From Drosophila miranda (taxonomy: Eukaryota > Arthropoda > Insecta > Diptera > Drosophilidae), in contig NC_046676.1 in NCBI RefSeq assembly GCF_003369915.1, positions 6,138,001 through 6,202,000 on the forward strand: a DNA stretch of 64,000 bases, written 5' to 3'. Positions 47,054 to 56,917 of the stretch are shown in pieces. Position numbers and translations under genes: made by a program. How positions within the stretch are numbered: position 1 is the first letter of the stretch; the number at the start of each line of letters is the position of its first letter. The notes beneath the pieces were generated by a model that saw nothing but the letters and a program-made list of their open reading frames with translations, had not been told where the DNA came from and did no database searches.

Positions 47054-47244
47054 TTTTTTTTGTTTTTTTTTTTTTTAGGGTTTAAGTTACCCTTGAGTAG
47101 CGTGGGATTATTTGGCCGACCGCCTTTTGAAGATGGAAATTGTAAATTTTTTGACTATTCAAAGAATAGAAGATGTTGGAGTACTGTTATAATTTTACAT
47201 CAATTCCGTCGATGAACTCAATTAGTGTTTGGTACGCGCTGATG
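47054..47244 (-). repeat. A-tract-bounded repeat abutting spt4
   Basis: On the minus strand the unit starts CATCAGCGCGTACCAAACAC, contains an AGTACTCCAACATCTTCTAT phrase and a CCTTCAAAAGGCGG block, and ends AACTTAAACCCTA followed by an A-tract of more than 20 nt. A second A-tract (47245-47263) precedes it. The same unit, with indels, is at 49880-50046. It looks like a short poly(A)-ended retro-element or retroposed 3' end. No known family recognised. Confidence 0.7.
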
Positions 47245-47279
47245 TTTTGTTTTTTTTTTTTTTTAGGATTTAAGTTACC

Positions 47280-47917
47280 GGTGGAAACGTTTGTCAGAAA
47301 TAAATTTCCATTGGTGGCAGCCAATTCTGGCTTAATTTCCACACTCCATTTCGATAATAGGACCAGCTGGCCGAGGGATTTGAATGCACCTGCTGACCGC
47401 ATGACCAAAGGACAGAGTTTCCCGGGGCCACACGCCATTGCAAGTGAGTTTCCTGCCGGCTCTTAAGGCTGGTGTTCGCCAACTCCAGCCTGGCCGTTGT
47501 AGAGGTAACCACGAGCGGGCCAAACCAGCCAATACATCGATACTCGCCGACCGTGTCTGGCCGCACAAGGACACGCAGACGGGAAATGGCCGTCTCTTGG
47601 GTTACGTTCAGCTTGCCATTGCCCGATTTCAGGTATTTAAATCGGCTGGCTCCCACGGATAAATTGGAATTTGCGGCATTCGGCCAGCGGCGATAGCTCC
47701 ACTCGAAACCCTCTGGCTGCAAACTGGTCTCGCACTCAAACACCACCTCATCTCCAAGGGGCGCCACAATTGATTCGGGTGCGCGAAGAATTCGCACGCC
47801 TGGCGAGGGCGCGGGCGATGGCGACGAGGGAGGGAATGATGGCTGTTAAACCGGAATTGCTTCCAGGCTCGACGTCAGCAGCGAAAAAAGCAGAAGCGAC
47901 GACGTCAGCGGCGACAT
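47280..47917 (-). pseudogene. 5' fragment of ihog (Hedgehog co-receptor), broken
   Basis: The minus strand encodes the signal peptide of interference hedgehog (LTSSLLLFSLLTSSLEAIPV) and then its first immunoglobulin domain and part of the second ([57 protein letters not shown]). A stop directly follows the signal peptide and a two-base insertion shifts the frame after SYYRNGV. An apparent 5' untranslated exon and intron (donor near 48000, acceptor before 47925) lie upstream, so the copy is genomic, not from mRNA. Similarity stops at about 47280, where GGTAACTTAAATCC plus an A-tract begins. The fibronectin, membrane and cytoplasmic parts are absent. Confidence 0.75.
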
Positions 47918-48257
47918 TGAGAGGGACTGCAAATGGTAAGGCATAGGTATACCCAAAAATATATAACCAAAGCCTAATCCAAATCTTTGGCACTCACTGT
48001 ATTTCGTATCTTTTGGTGGCTTGAGAAACGCGTTTGCGTTTGCGCAGTTAACAAATTTCACTCAGAATCACGCATCACCGTTCGTTTATATGGGTCTGTA
48101 TGTATCCATATTCATGTGTACGCTGTTTATGCACATTATACGTTAACGACCAGACATTCGAGCCATAAAAACATTGTCTTTTAATTCAGCATTCGATTTT
48201 CGAAGCCACCGACATGATGCACTCAACAAGTCAAATAAACAATAGCATTTTATTGTT

Positions 48258-48830
48258 CTGCCCCTCAGAAATATACCGAAATATACTGACTAGTTGTTTG
48301 TATTCAAGTACCATCATATTCCTCGTTTTTGATATTCGCTTGAATGTTACTAGCTAGCTAGGACCCTCAGCTCTGAAATCATAATTTTATCCAATTGATC
48401 AATAAATTTCCTTAAAGACTAGTTAGTTTTAAATTCTCATCTTTATTTTATTGTTTACAAAATAAGGTTCAAGCTAAAACGGTCAATTCGATGCTGATCA
48501 CCAGTATTCGATGTGTCCTGTGACATGGCTAAATGGCATATACTGGAAAAGACTAGAAAATACTATGAAAAATATAACATTTTGCAAGGAGTGTGAGCTA
48601 GACATGGTGGCAAGAAAATAAGTGTGACCGCGGATATTCCGATTCCGATGAAAAACGAACTCAACCCACTTAACTAACTTGACTAAAACAAGGTTAATAT
48701 ATATCCTGATCCCGATCATTCTTGGTCTCCATAAGAAGACAATAAACTGCTAAGTTTTAGCCTTCATTGGAGCCTGGGATGACAAACATTTCCGCAATTC
48801 TATAATACCCTTTTCCCTTCCACGGACAGA
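48258..48830 (+). repeat. AT-rich dispersed repeat with motif 6, copy at 48 kb
   Basis: Starts CCTCAGAAATATACCGAAAT, i.e. two motif 6 sites in inverse orientation, then shares the TTTTTGATATTCG, TTACTAGCTAG and AATTTTATCCAATTGATC phrases with the 13.6-kb copy. Upstream (5') of the ihog fragment on the minus strand. The rest up to 49137 is AT-rich with no gene seen. Confidence 0.55.
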
Positions 48831-49137
48831 ATGTCGTTTTAATATTCCCGCATAATTACGGTATATTCACCTTTAGCGACTGCCCGAATGTCTCCAGCTT
48901 TTGGCCATTAAAGAGTCTCAGCCAAAATTTTATACCTTCCAATTTTATCAGAATAACATCTGAATCTGATCCACCTCCTGAACTTGAAAATCACGTACAT
49001 ATCCCGGTAGATTCACCTTTTCAATAGTTGAGAAATGCAGTTCCAATCATCACCATATGTCGATTCATATAATTTATTATATTAATTTATCCTCAATTAA
49101 TTCCTCCCCAAAACATGGTCGCATAGAGATGTAGGTA

Positions 49138-49879
49138 TTACGTAGGTGCCTTTTGCACTTTAGCCAATTCCGCCTTAAATTTCGAGATGGTTTCCCGTGC
49201 AAGCTTCAGCTTGTCCTTGAGTGTTAAAATCTCTCCCTTAACTTTCTTCTTTACATTGACAATGTTGTCCAGCGTTTTAGTCTTCTTTTCTTCAACTAAA
49301 ATAAACAAATCTATTTAGTACTAATGGCCAAACGGCAAGTGAAAAGAACTTACAGTCTGTGTCATGGCTAAGCAGTCCATTGGAGCTTTGTTCCGAGAGC
49401 ATTAAATAATGCTGCATGACCTGGGTGGGCTCTTGGAAGACGATTTCCTCATACGATTCCGATACAAGACCCTTCTTGGTGTCCATGGTGGTGGTGGAGG
49501 TCAGCTCGCCATCAACGACGGGCGATTGAAAGAGCTTCAGGATGTGGTAGCAGGTCACCGGCCGCTCCGACTGATCATTGAAGTAGATTTTAATAACAAC
49601 CTCAAACTCACCCCAGCCGGTTTCCGTGACTTCGTATGGGGGCTTGACCACAATGCGATTAGGGTTCGCATAGCTCTCGTGCAGCTTAAAATGCACTTTC
49701 TTCACGTAAATGGACATGTCCTCATTGGAGTAGGGCTTCAGATAGACCTTCCACTGGTGCGTGTGTCCGTCCTCTTCACGCTTTTTGCCAAAGGAGCGCG
49801 CGATGTTCCCATACACAATGGGCTTGACAATGGTGACGCCCTTGAGTCGACCACCTGAGTCTCCACCGAAATCAGCCAT
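49138..49879 (-). CDS. Gas41: Gas41, YEATS-domain protein
   Basis: YEATS-domain subunit of Tip60/SRCAP-type chromatin complexes that reads acylated histone H3. Minus-strand exons 49354-49879 and 49138-49295 join in frame to 227 residues, the usual length. The YEATS domain spans residues about 15-140 with [43 protein letters not shown] and the reader segment [18 protein letters not shown]-terminal coiled coil follows ([20 protein letters not shown]). As with spt4, the start codon lies two bases after an A-tract that ends a dispersed repeat. The DRE at 50148 lies beyond that repeat. Confidence 0.94.
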
Positions 49880-50046
49880 AGTTTTTTTTTAATTTTTTTT
49901 TTTTAGGATTTAAGTTACCAAGTTTGGCCGCCCGCCTTTTGAAGGTGGAAATTGCCAAGTCAAAGAATAGAAGATGTTGGAGTACTGTTTATAGCTTTAC
50001 ATCAATTCCGTCGATGAACTCAATTAGTGTTTGGTACGCGCTGATG
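49880..50046 (-). repeat. A-tract-bounded repeat abutting Gas41
   Basis: Second full copy of the unit at 47054-47244, same orientation relative to its downstream gene. On the minus strand it begins CATCAGCGCGTACCAAACAC and ends AACTTAAATCCTA plus a long A-tract. An A-tract also precedes it (about 50047-50059). The two copies are identical over the first about 30 bases and diverge by indels in the middle. Confidence 0.75.
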
Positions 50047-50147
50047 TTTTTTTTTTTAAAGAATTTTTAGATTATACTTTCTTAGAGATGGGAAGTTTTG
50101 CCTTGTTTTGTTGTACTTGGTACAATTAAAAATTACGTGCGAGTCGT

Positions 50148-50155
50148 TATCGATA
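50148..50155. promoter_or_regulatory. DRE (TATCGATA) upstream of Gas41
   Basis: Perfect DRE, about 270 bp before the Gas41 start codon with the dispersed repeat lying between. Probably the original Gas41 promoter. Confidence 0.55.
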
Positions 50156-50384
50156 CTATCGCATGCATTTTGGCGAGTGTGTGCCTATCAAATGCGTTAC
50201 CACTAATAGGCTCTGCACACTGAGCCCATCCCGGGGGAATGGTGGGATTTTTTGACAGATGTGAAACTCCGATTCACACTGCCACCATCCACCATCCACC
50301 ATCCACCATCCGTCAAAAACAGCTGATGCCAATAACAAGTTCATTAAATTTGCGCGGAAGATTTATTAATTCTTGGTTCTTATA

Positions 50385-51537
50385 ATGGATGATGAAGATA
50401 TAGCAATTATTTCGGCTGTGGTTCAACAGCAAAATATTTTCTTGCACCAACTAATAATGTTGCTGTCAATGAATAATGATGATGACGATGATGAATTTAA
50501 CATTGACGAGGATGAGATGACCCAGATGACTGCCATAAAAACACAAAAGCCAGGAAGATTATGGTCGTTTGTGAGTACTTCTACTAACTTCAACCATAGT
50601 TTAAAGTACAAGGACATATTTTATGGTTTTAGAAGCGGTTCGGGACATTTTGGGAGAAAGATGTACCAGAAAACAACGAACCTCTCCGAATGGAGAGGCC
50701 CTGCTTTGATATTTTAGTGAATCGGCTTGAAGTGCTGCGAAAGAAGGACACCAACTGCCGAGCTGCAATTCCTTTGGAAAAGCGCATCGCCATTGCGCTA
50801 TACACTTTGGGCTCGTCCTCTGAGTACCGAACAGTTGGCAGGCTTTTCGGTGTAGCTCCAAACAGTGTGTGTAATATCCTGCACGAGTTTTGCAGAGCAC
50901 TTATAGGTATGCAAATATCTTGCACAAAAATATGTATTTAGCAAGTTGGTTTAATGTCCTAGATTATTTAAATCCGATTCTTTTTAGATACAGATTTACA
51001 TATGTAAATATCGGCTCTGCAGGAAGGTGCAATGACTCGATGATATACCAGAAGTCAAGCCTTGCAAAACATATCGAAGCATCGGCATTACTCCAAGAAA
51101 AAGCCAAGGAAATAAGCGGAGTAAACGTCCCTGTAATGCTTATCGGGGACTCGGCATTTAGGTTTTCTAAAAAGCTGATGAAACCTTACCCGTTTTCCAC
51201 AGTCGCCTCTTTGGAATAGCGCACGTTTAACTAAAACCTTTCCAAAGCTAGGCGAGTGGTGGAAAATGCATTTGGGCATTTAAAAGCCAGATTTCGAATA
51301 TTCGGAAAAGGTCTTGATAGCCACCACAAAAATAATAGCGCCATAATAATGAGCTGTTGTATTTTACACAATATATTAAATATGCACAACAGCGCGATTA
51401 ATGAAAATTGGGAGCTTGCAACAAATGAGCAGCGCGAACAGCCCGATACCAGCAACAGTTCTGCTGACTTTAATCAGTCAGCAGAACAGATACGATCTGC
51501 AATCGCAAAATATTGTGTAGACCGTAAGGAAAATTAA
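50385..51537 (+). pseudogene. Harbinger DDE transposase, broken
   Basis: DDE_Tnp_4/HARBI1-like transposase. Pieces: an acidic N-terminus from 50385, an intron at about 50571-50630, then WERP-like FDILVNRLEVLRKKDTNCR and the helix-turn-helix segment LGSSSEYRTVGRLFGVAPNS, then YVNIGSAGRCNDSMIYQKS, LIGDSAFRFSKKLMKPYP (the central catalytic Asp region) and RRVVENAFGHLKARFRI (last catalytic Glu). The usual segment between LHEFCRAL and the YVNIGS block, which holds the first catalytic Asp, is missing, and the frame breaks near 51220. Not functional. Confidence 0.8.
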
Positions 51538-52093
51538 AAACTTAATTATTTTTATTTTTTAAAACTTCTAATAAGTCGTTCTGGAATTTTGTTTGGGTGC
51601 TGATCAAGTCCTGCACCATCTTCTCCTGCCTAAGGTCGTGCTCCTCCATCTTTCTGTGGTGGTCCTTTTGTTGTTCGAGACGCTCCTGGGCGATCTCTGC
51701 CAGCCACGAAATGTCGGTCTTTTTCTTTTTCTTTGGCGGACGCCCAGACAAGGTGCTGGAGCTACAAGATCCGTCCAGGTCCATCTCAATAATATCCGAA
51801 AAGTATTATTATTATTATTATTAAATAATGCTAATAGCTAGTTAAAACTAAATATTAGCAGAAGTTGGAGCTATAGCTACTGAGGCCTTAAGCTCTAGGG
51901 TAATTGGGTCAGATTTTATACATATATACAAAGATGTTGGGATGAGTATTTATTTACAGTATCTTCGGTTATATATTGTGGAGGATATTTGCGGTTTGTA
52001 GGAATTTGAGGATAATTTTGGAATTTGAGTTGGTGGGGTTTGCGATAAGTTGCATGGGGTCGTTATTGGTAAGTTATTGAATGATAGGGACCT

Positions 52094-55000
52094 TTATGGT
52101 GAGAGTGAGGGACAGGTGTATAGTGTGTGTCGTAAGTCTATGTTCGCGTTGTGGCACAATGGACATGTGTTGGGCAATGTTTTGTCAATGTAGTGGGCGT
52201 TGGTCAGCTTGGTGTGGCCCAGTCTCAGTCTATTAAATATGACCTGGTGCCTTCTATTAAGGATATTGTTTTTGGGGGTGTTGTTGGTAGCGAGGTTGCT
52301 AATTTGTTGGTACCATGTAGAGGTGTTTGTGAGGAGGTCAGTTTGTTTGGATTGGAGGATTTTTTTTAGGAAGTGTGCAATATCGGTAGAGTTGTGGTTT
52401 GGGGTGTAAATAAGGGGAAATTTGGCGTTCATCCTGGCTGTAGAGTCGGCGAATTCGTTGGCTTTTATGCCAATGTGACTGGGTATCCAGATTATTAGGA
52501 TCTTAGGGAAGTGGGTGGATAATAGGTTTCTGATCGAGGAGGCGTAGTAGGAGTGATTGTTGGGGTTCCTGATTGAGGTGATAGAGGAGAGGGAGTCGGT
52601 GCAGATAGCATATTTTCCACGTTTATATCGAGTAAATAAGATGGCTTCGTGTATTGCAATGATTTCGCTGGAGAGTACAGATGAGTATGTTGGCAGCAAT
52701 CCAGTTTTTATTACTGCTGACTCGTTTGTAATACAGTAGCTGGTAATGCCCCCGGCTTTGGAGCCGTCTGTGTAAAGGAAGATGTGTTTGGGGAGAGCTG
52801 ATTTAATAGAGTGGAAAAGTTGGTGGAAGACTATTGTAGGGGTAGTGTTTTTGTTGTGATTGGAGAGGTTGATGTTTGTTGATTTGTGGATGTTAAGGAT
52901 GTTGAATTTTTTGGATGTGGAGGTTCTGATTGGGGAAAAAGGGATGAGGTGTTTTTGTACATACACTTGTATGGCTCTGTCTACCGTGCTGAGCAGTCGG
53001 TGTTTTCTTTTATGGCTTTTGGAAAGGGTATTTAGGGGGGTGGATTTTCCGTGGATGAGGTTTTTGGAGATTTTCCCGTTAAGGTAGTCTCGTTTGCTTT
53101 CAATGGTGAAGATGTTGGTTTCAGCTAGCATATTATTTATGGGGGTGGTACGGAATGCTCCAAGGGCGGCTCTTATTGCTGTATTTAGGGTGGTTTTTAT
53201 GCGGTTAAGTTGGGATTTGGGAGCAAATCCATATATGGGAAGGCAGAAATCTATTTTGGAAATGATTATGGATTTTATGATTTGCACTAATGATGAAGTG
53301 AGGCAGTTATATTTAAATGAAGAGAGGTGTTTGATGATGCCTAGTGGCTTAGCAAGGTCAACTTTGTTGGTTGTGCCACCGGTGAGTATCTTGGGTTTGC
53401 AGTTGTGTTTGCGGCATATATAAAGGAGTTGGGATTTTTCTTTAGAGAGGATTGAGCCTGAGTGATTGCACCAGTCGTCTATTTGGTTAAATATTGTTTG
53501 GATGTTAGTTGTGGACTTTTTTGTTTGTTGTGATTGATGAGTAGGTGGAAGTCGTCGGCGTACGCGCAAAATTTGATTTGTTTGTGGAGGGAGATGATAT
53601 CGGTGAGTGAGTTGTAAGCTATGAGGAAAAGGATAACGGAGATTGGGGAGCCTTGGGGAATGCCATTATTTAGAGGGAAGATATTTGATAAGCTTCTGCC
53701 GGTTTTGACGAGGATTTTCCTGTTGGACATAAAGTTCTTAACATAATTAAGTATTCGTGGCCCTACTTTCCATTTTTTTAGTTGGTTTATTACGGTGTGA
53801 ATACCAATTCTGTCGAAGGCTTTGGTGAAGTCCAGCGAGATGACTGTGAGGTGTTTTTTCAGGGCGATAGCTCTGGTAGCTAGGTGGTCTACATAAAGTA
53901 GACTGTCTAGTACAGATTTGCCTCTTTTGAACCCTAGTTGGTTGTTGTGGATCAGGTTGTTATTTAAAACAAACCACCACAACCTTTTTGCGACAATCTT
54001 GTCCAGAGTTTTGGCTAGGCATGAGTTTAGAGAGATGGGTCTGTAAGATTTGATATCGGTTTGGGGCTTTTGTGGTTTTAAGATGGGAAGGACTAGGCTG
54101 AGTTTAAGGGATTGTGGGATGGAGGAGTCGAGTATCTTGTTGTAGAGGGTTAGGATTCTGGTTTTGAGGGGGTAGGGTGAGTTCTTTAGCATAGAGTAAG
54201 AAATTCGGTCAAGACCAGGAGTGTTGCCTTTCAAGGTGGACAGTGCTGATGTGTATTCGATTAATGTTATGTCTTTCTCGATTTCTAGGGCTGATGGTGT
54301 TGGGTTATAGTTAGAAGGGGTATTAATGAGGAGTTTGTTGGACAGGAATGTTGGGGAGAAGTTGATGTCGTCTGCTTCTTCTGACCATGTCTGGGCAAAG
54401 GAGTTGGCTATTTCGGATTGACAGGTTGTTTGTGATTGGGTGTACGGGTTATGAATGGCATGGATATTTTTAGTGGGGTAAAGACCGCAGAGACGTCTGA
54501 TGTTGGACCATGTTGTGGTTGGATCTGAGTTTGGGTGTATATGGGTTGTGAACTCAAGGATCGATTTTCGTTTGGCTTCTCTAATTGCTCTTTTAAAACA
54601 CGCTTTTGATTTTTTGTATTCTATGATGTTATGGTTGCTTATGTTGTGCTTGAGGTAGTTCCATTTTACGACTTTGTGCCTTTTTTTAGGAGTGAAAGTT
54701 GTTTGTTCCACCAGGGAACAGTGCGGGTGAGAGAGAAGGTGGTGTTTTGTGGGATAGAAAGGTGGGCACTTTGGATAAGTATTTTTTTTATTAGGGCGGC
54801 TTCTCTATTGACATTGTTATTTGATTGGGTTGTGGAGATGAAGCGGGCTGTATGTTTCCTGAAGAGATCCCAGTCTGCGTTTTTGAGATTGAAAGTAGGT
54901 TTAGGGGTGAAGGGGGAGGGGGGATAGGGAGAGGGAGTGTTGAATAGTGTAAGTAAGATGGGAAAGTGGTCAGAACTGTAAAGGTCATCTATCACTTGCC

Positions 55001-55583
55001 AGAGGATCTCTGGAGCAATTCTGGATGTTGCAAGTGAGAGATCGATGTGGGTAAATGTGTTGTGTGTTGAGAAGTGGGTCGGAGTATTGTCATTTAGTAG
55101 GATGAAGTTCGAGCGGTCTAGGAATGAGGCTATTGTTTTCCCTCTGCAATTGGCCTTAGGTGAGCCCCAGTAAGGGTGCCAGCTGTTGAAGTCTCCTAGG
55201 ACAATGGTGTGGTCGTTTGTCGCGGTGAGGACGTTTTGGAGGTTACGGGTGTTGAAGGATTTGTTAGGGGAGATGTAGGCGGATATGATATTGAGATTTG
55301 ATTTGGACCTTATGGTGACGCCTACTGCGTCAAAGTCTGCGTTGAGTTGAATTTGGGTATGGGAGATGGAGTTGTGAATGAGGAGAGCTGTGCCACCGAA
55401 AGCATTTGTGGGGTTGTTGTTGCAGTATAGGCTAAAGTTAATTGGGATTGGGAGTGAGATGGGGTTCGTTATGTGGGTTTCCTGTAATGCAATAATTTGA
55501 GGGTTGTGGGATTTCATGAGTGTTTGTAGTTCTATATAATTATTCTTGTATCCGTGGATGTTCCATTGGATTATTTTGATCAT
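52094..55583 (-). pseudogene. I element ORF2 (endonuclease, RT, RNase H)
   Basis: Starts at 55583 with the endonuclease (MIKIIQWNIHGYKNN, IIALQETHI, VLGDFNSWHPYWGS, SSDHFPILL). It then enters a second frame at 54.7 kb with the RT (SYRPISLNSCLAKTLDKIV, SLDFTKAFDRIG, NGIPQGSPISVILF, FCAYADDFHLL), and a third at 53.5 kb with RNase H (LYTDGSKAGGITSY, IIWIPSHIGIKANEFAD) and the finger CPLCHNANIDLRH..C. The two shifts each sit in a T/A homopolymer (54681-54687 and 53517-53522) and each equals one missing A on the coding strand. Confidence 0.88.
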
Positions 55584-55657
55584 TATAAGTTAGTGGGAGT
55601 AGTGTTTTGTTTTCTTAGTGATAGGGCTTAGTGATAATTACTAGTTTGGGTTGATAT

Positions 55658-56917
55658 TTAAAGATCGTCTTCGCTGAAAATTTTGTTTGCTAATGCATTA
55701 TTAGATAAAAGGGCTAGGTTTGCGTTTGGGGTCTTATTTTTTTCAGTTTTATCTTTGGCTTTGAGGTGTTTGGTAACCAGGTTAAGTTTGTCTTTTTCCT
55801 TAGTCTTGCTTCTGAGTTTACGGTCAGAATCTTGGATAGTTTTCGAGTTTTTGGTATTTTTAGCGGTTTCCGTAGTTTCGGTGTCCATATCCATTGCTTG
55901 TTGTTGACGGGGGGTGTAGTTGGGATGAAGTTGGCTTAGGGTTGATTGGATGTGTGTTTGGGGTGATGTCTCCGTAGTCTTTGATTGGTCTTATTTGGTG
56001 TGATTGGTTATAGGTGGGCGATGATGAGGTAGATGTTTCAGTGAGATGAGGTTTTGGTTGTTGATAGCGGGCTACTTCAGCGTATGGTGTGGATTGATGG
56101 GGGTTCCGTTGATGGTAAATTTTCTTTGCGGTAGTGAAATCTACTTTTTCGATTGTTTTGATTATTGTGATTTCTTTTTGTTTGAGGAACTCTGGGCAAT
56201 TTTTGTCTATGGGGCTGTGGTTATTCTGAATGTCGGTGTTGAATTTGCAGTTACTGCAAAACTTTGGCTTAGAGCATAGTTCATCGTCAGCAGGGTGCAC
56301 TTCTGAGCAGTTAGTACAGATCTTTGGGGATCTGCAGTATTTAGAAGGGTGGCCGTAGTTTTGGCAGTTGTGGCATTTAAGGGGGCGAGGTGTTTGAGGA
56401 CGTACGTTCACTCGTTCGTAACCGATCATTAAATGTTGAGGTAGAGTTGGTGTGTCGAATGTGACGATGATGAGTCCGGTTTCATGGAGTACGTTGTCTT
56501 TCTGTTAAAAAGTATTTTAAGTATTTTGGTTGCGTCAATGACTTTTTGGGGTTTGAGTTCTTTTTTGATTTCGTCTATATCAATGTTCCGCAAGTCGTTG
56601 GAGTAGATTACCCCTTTGGAGAAGTTTAGTGTTTTGTGTTCGGTTGCTATTACTTCGAAGTCGTGGAATTTGGTGATTTTCATAAGTCTAGTAGCCTGGG
56701 CTGTTCCTTTTGTTTTGACTAGAAGTGATCCGTCTCTGATTTTTTTAACCGAGTCTACTTCACCGCAACACTGGTAGTCTATGACTTTTTTTATTATAAA
56801 AGGGGAGGTGTTTTCGAAAGATTTGTTATCTTTTCTGTTTATTGATATGTATTTTGGTTCTAAGAATGCTGTTTTGTCCCACTATGTGAGCAATTTTGGG
56901 TCTGGTGGTCGCGACAT
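55658..56917 (-). pseudogene. I element ORF1 (CCHC nucleocapsid-like protein)
   Basis: Starts at 56917 (MSRPPDPKLL) and has a TAG at codon 12. The frame then continues through an RRM-like fold (KYISINRKDNK, GSLLVKTKGTAQATRLMK). A one-base loss near 56503 shifts to the frame holding the zinc knuckles: CHNCQNYGHPSKYC, CTNCSEVHPADDELC and CSNCKFN. A further shift near 55900 leads to a Lys-rich tail ending IFSEDDL at 55658. Three CCHC-type knuckles are characteristic of I factor ORF1. It binds RNA and chaperones nucleic acids in that family. Confidence 0.8.
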
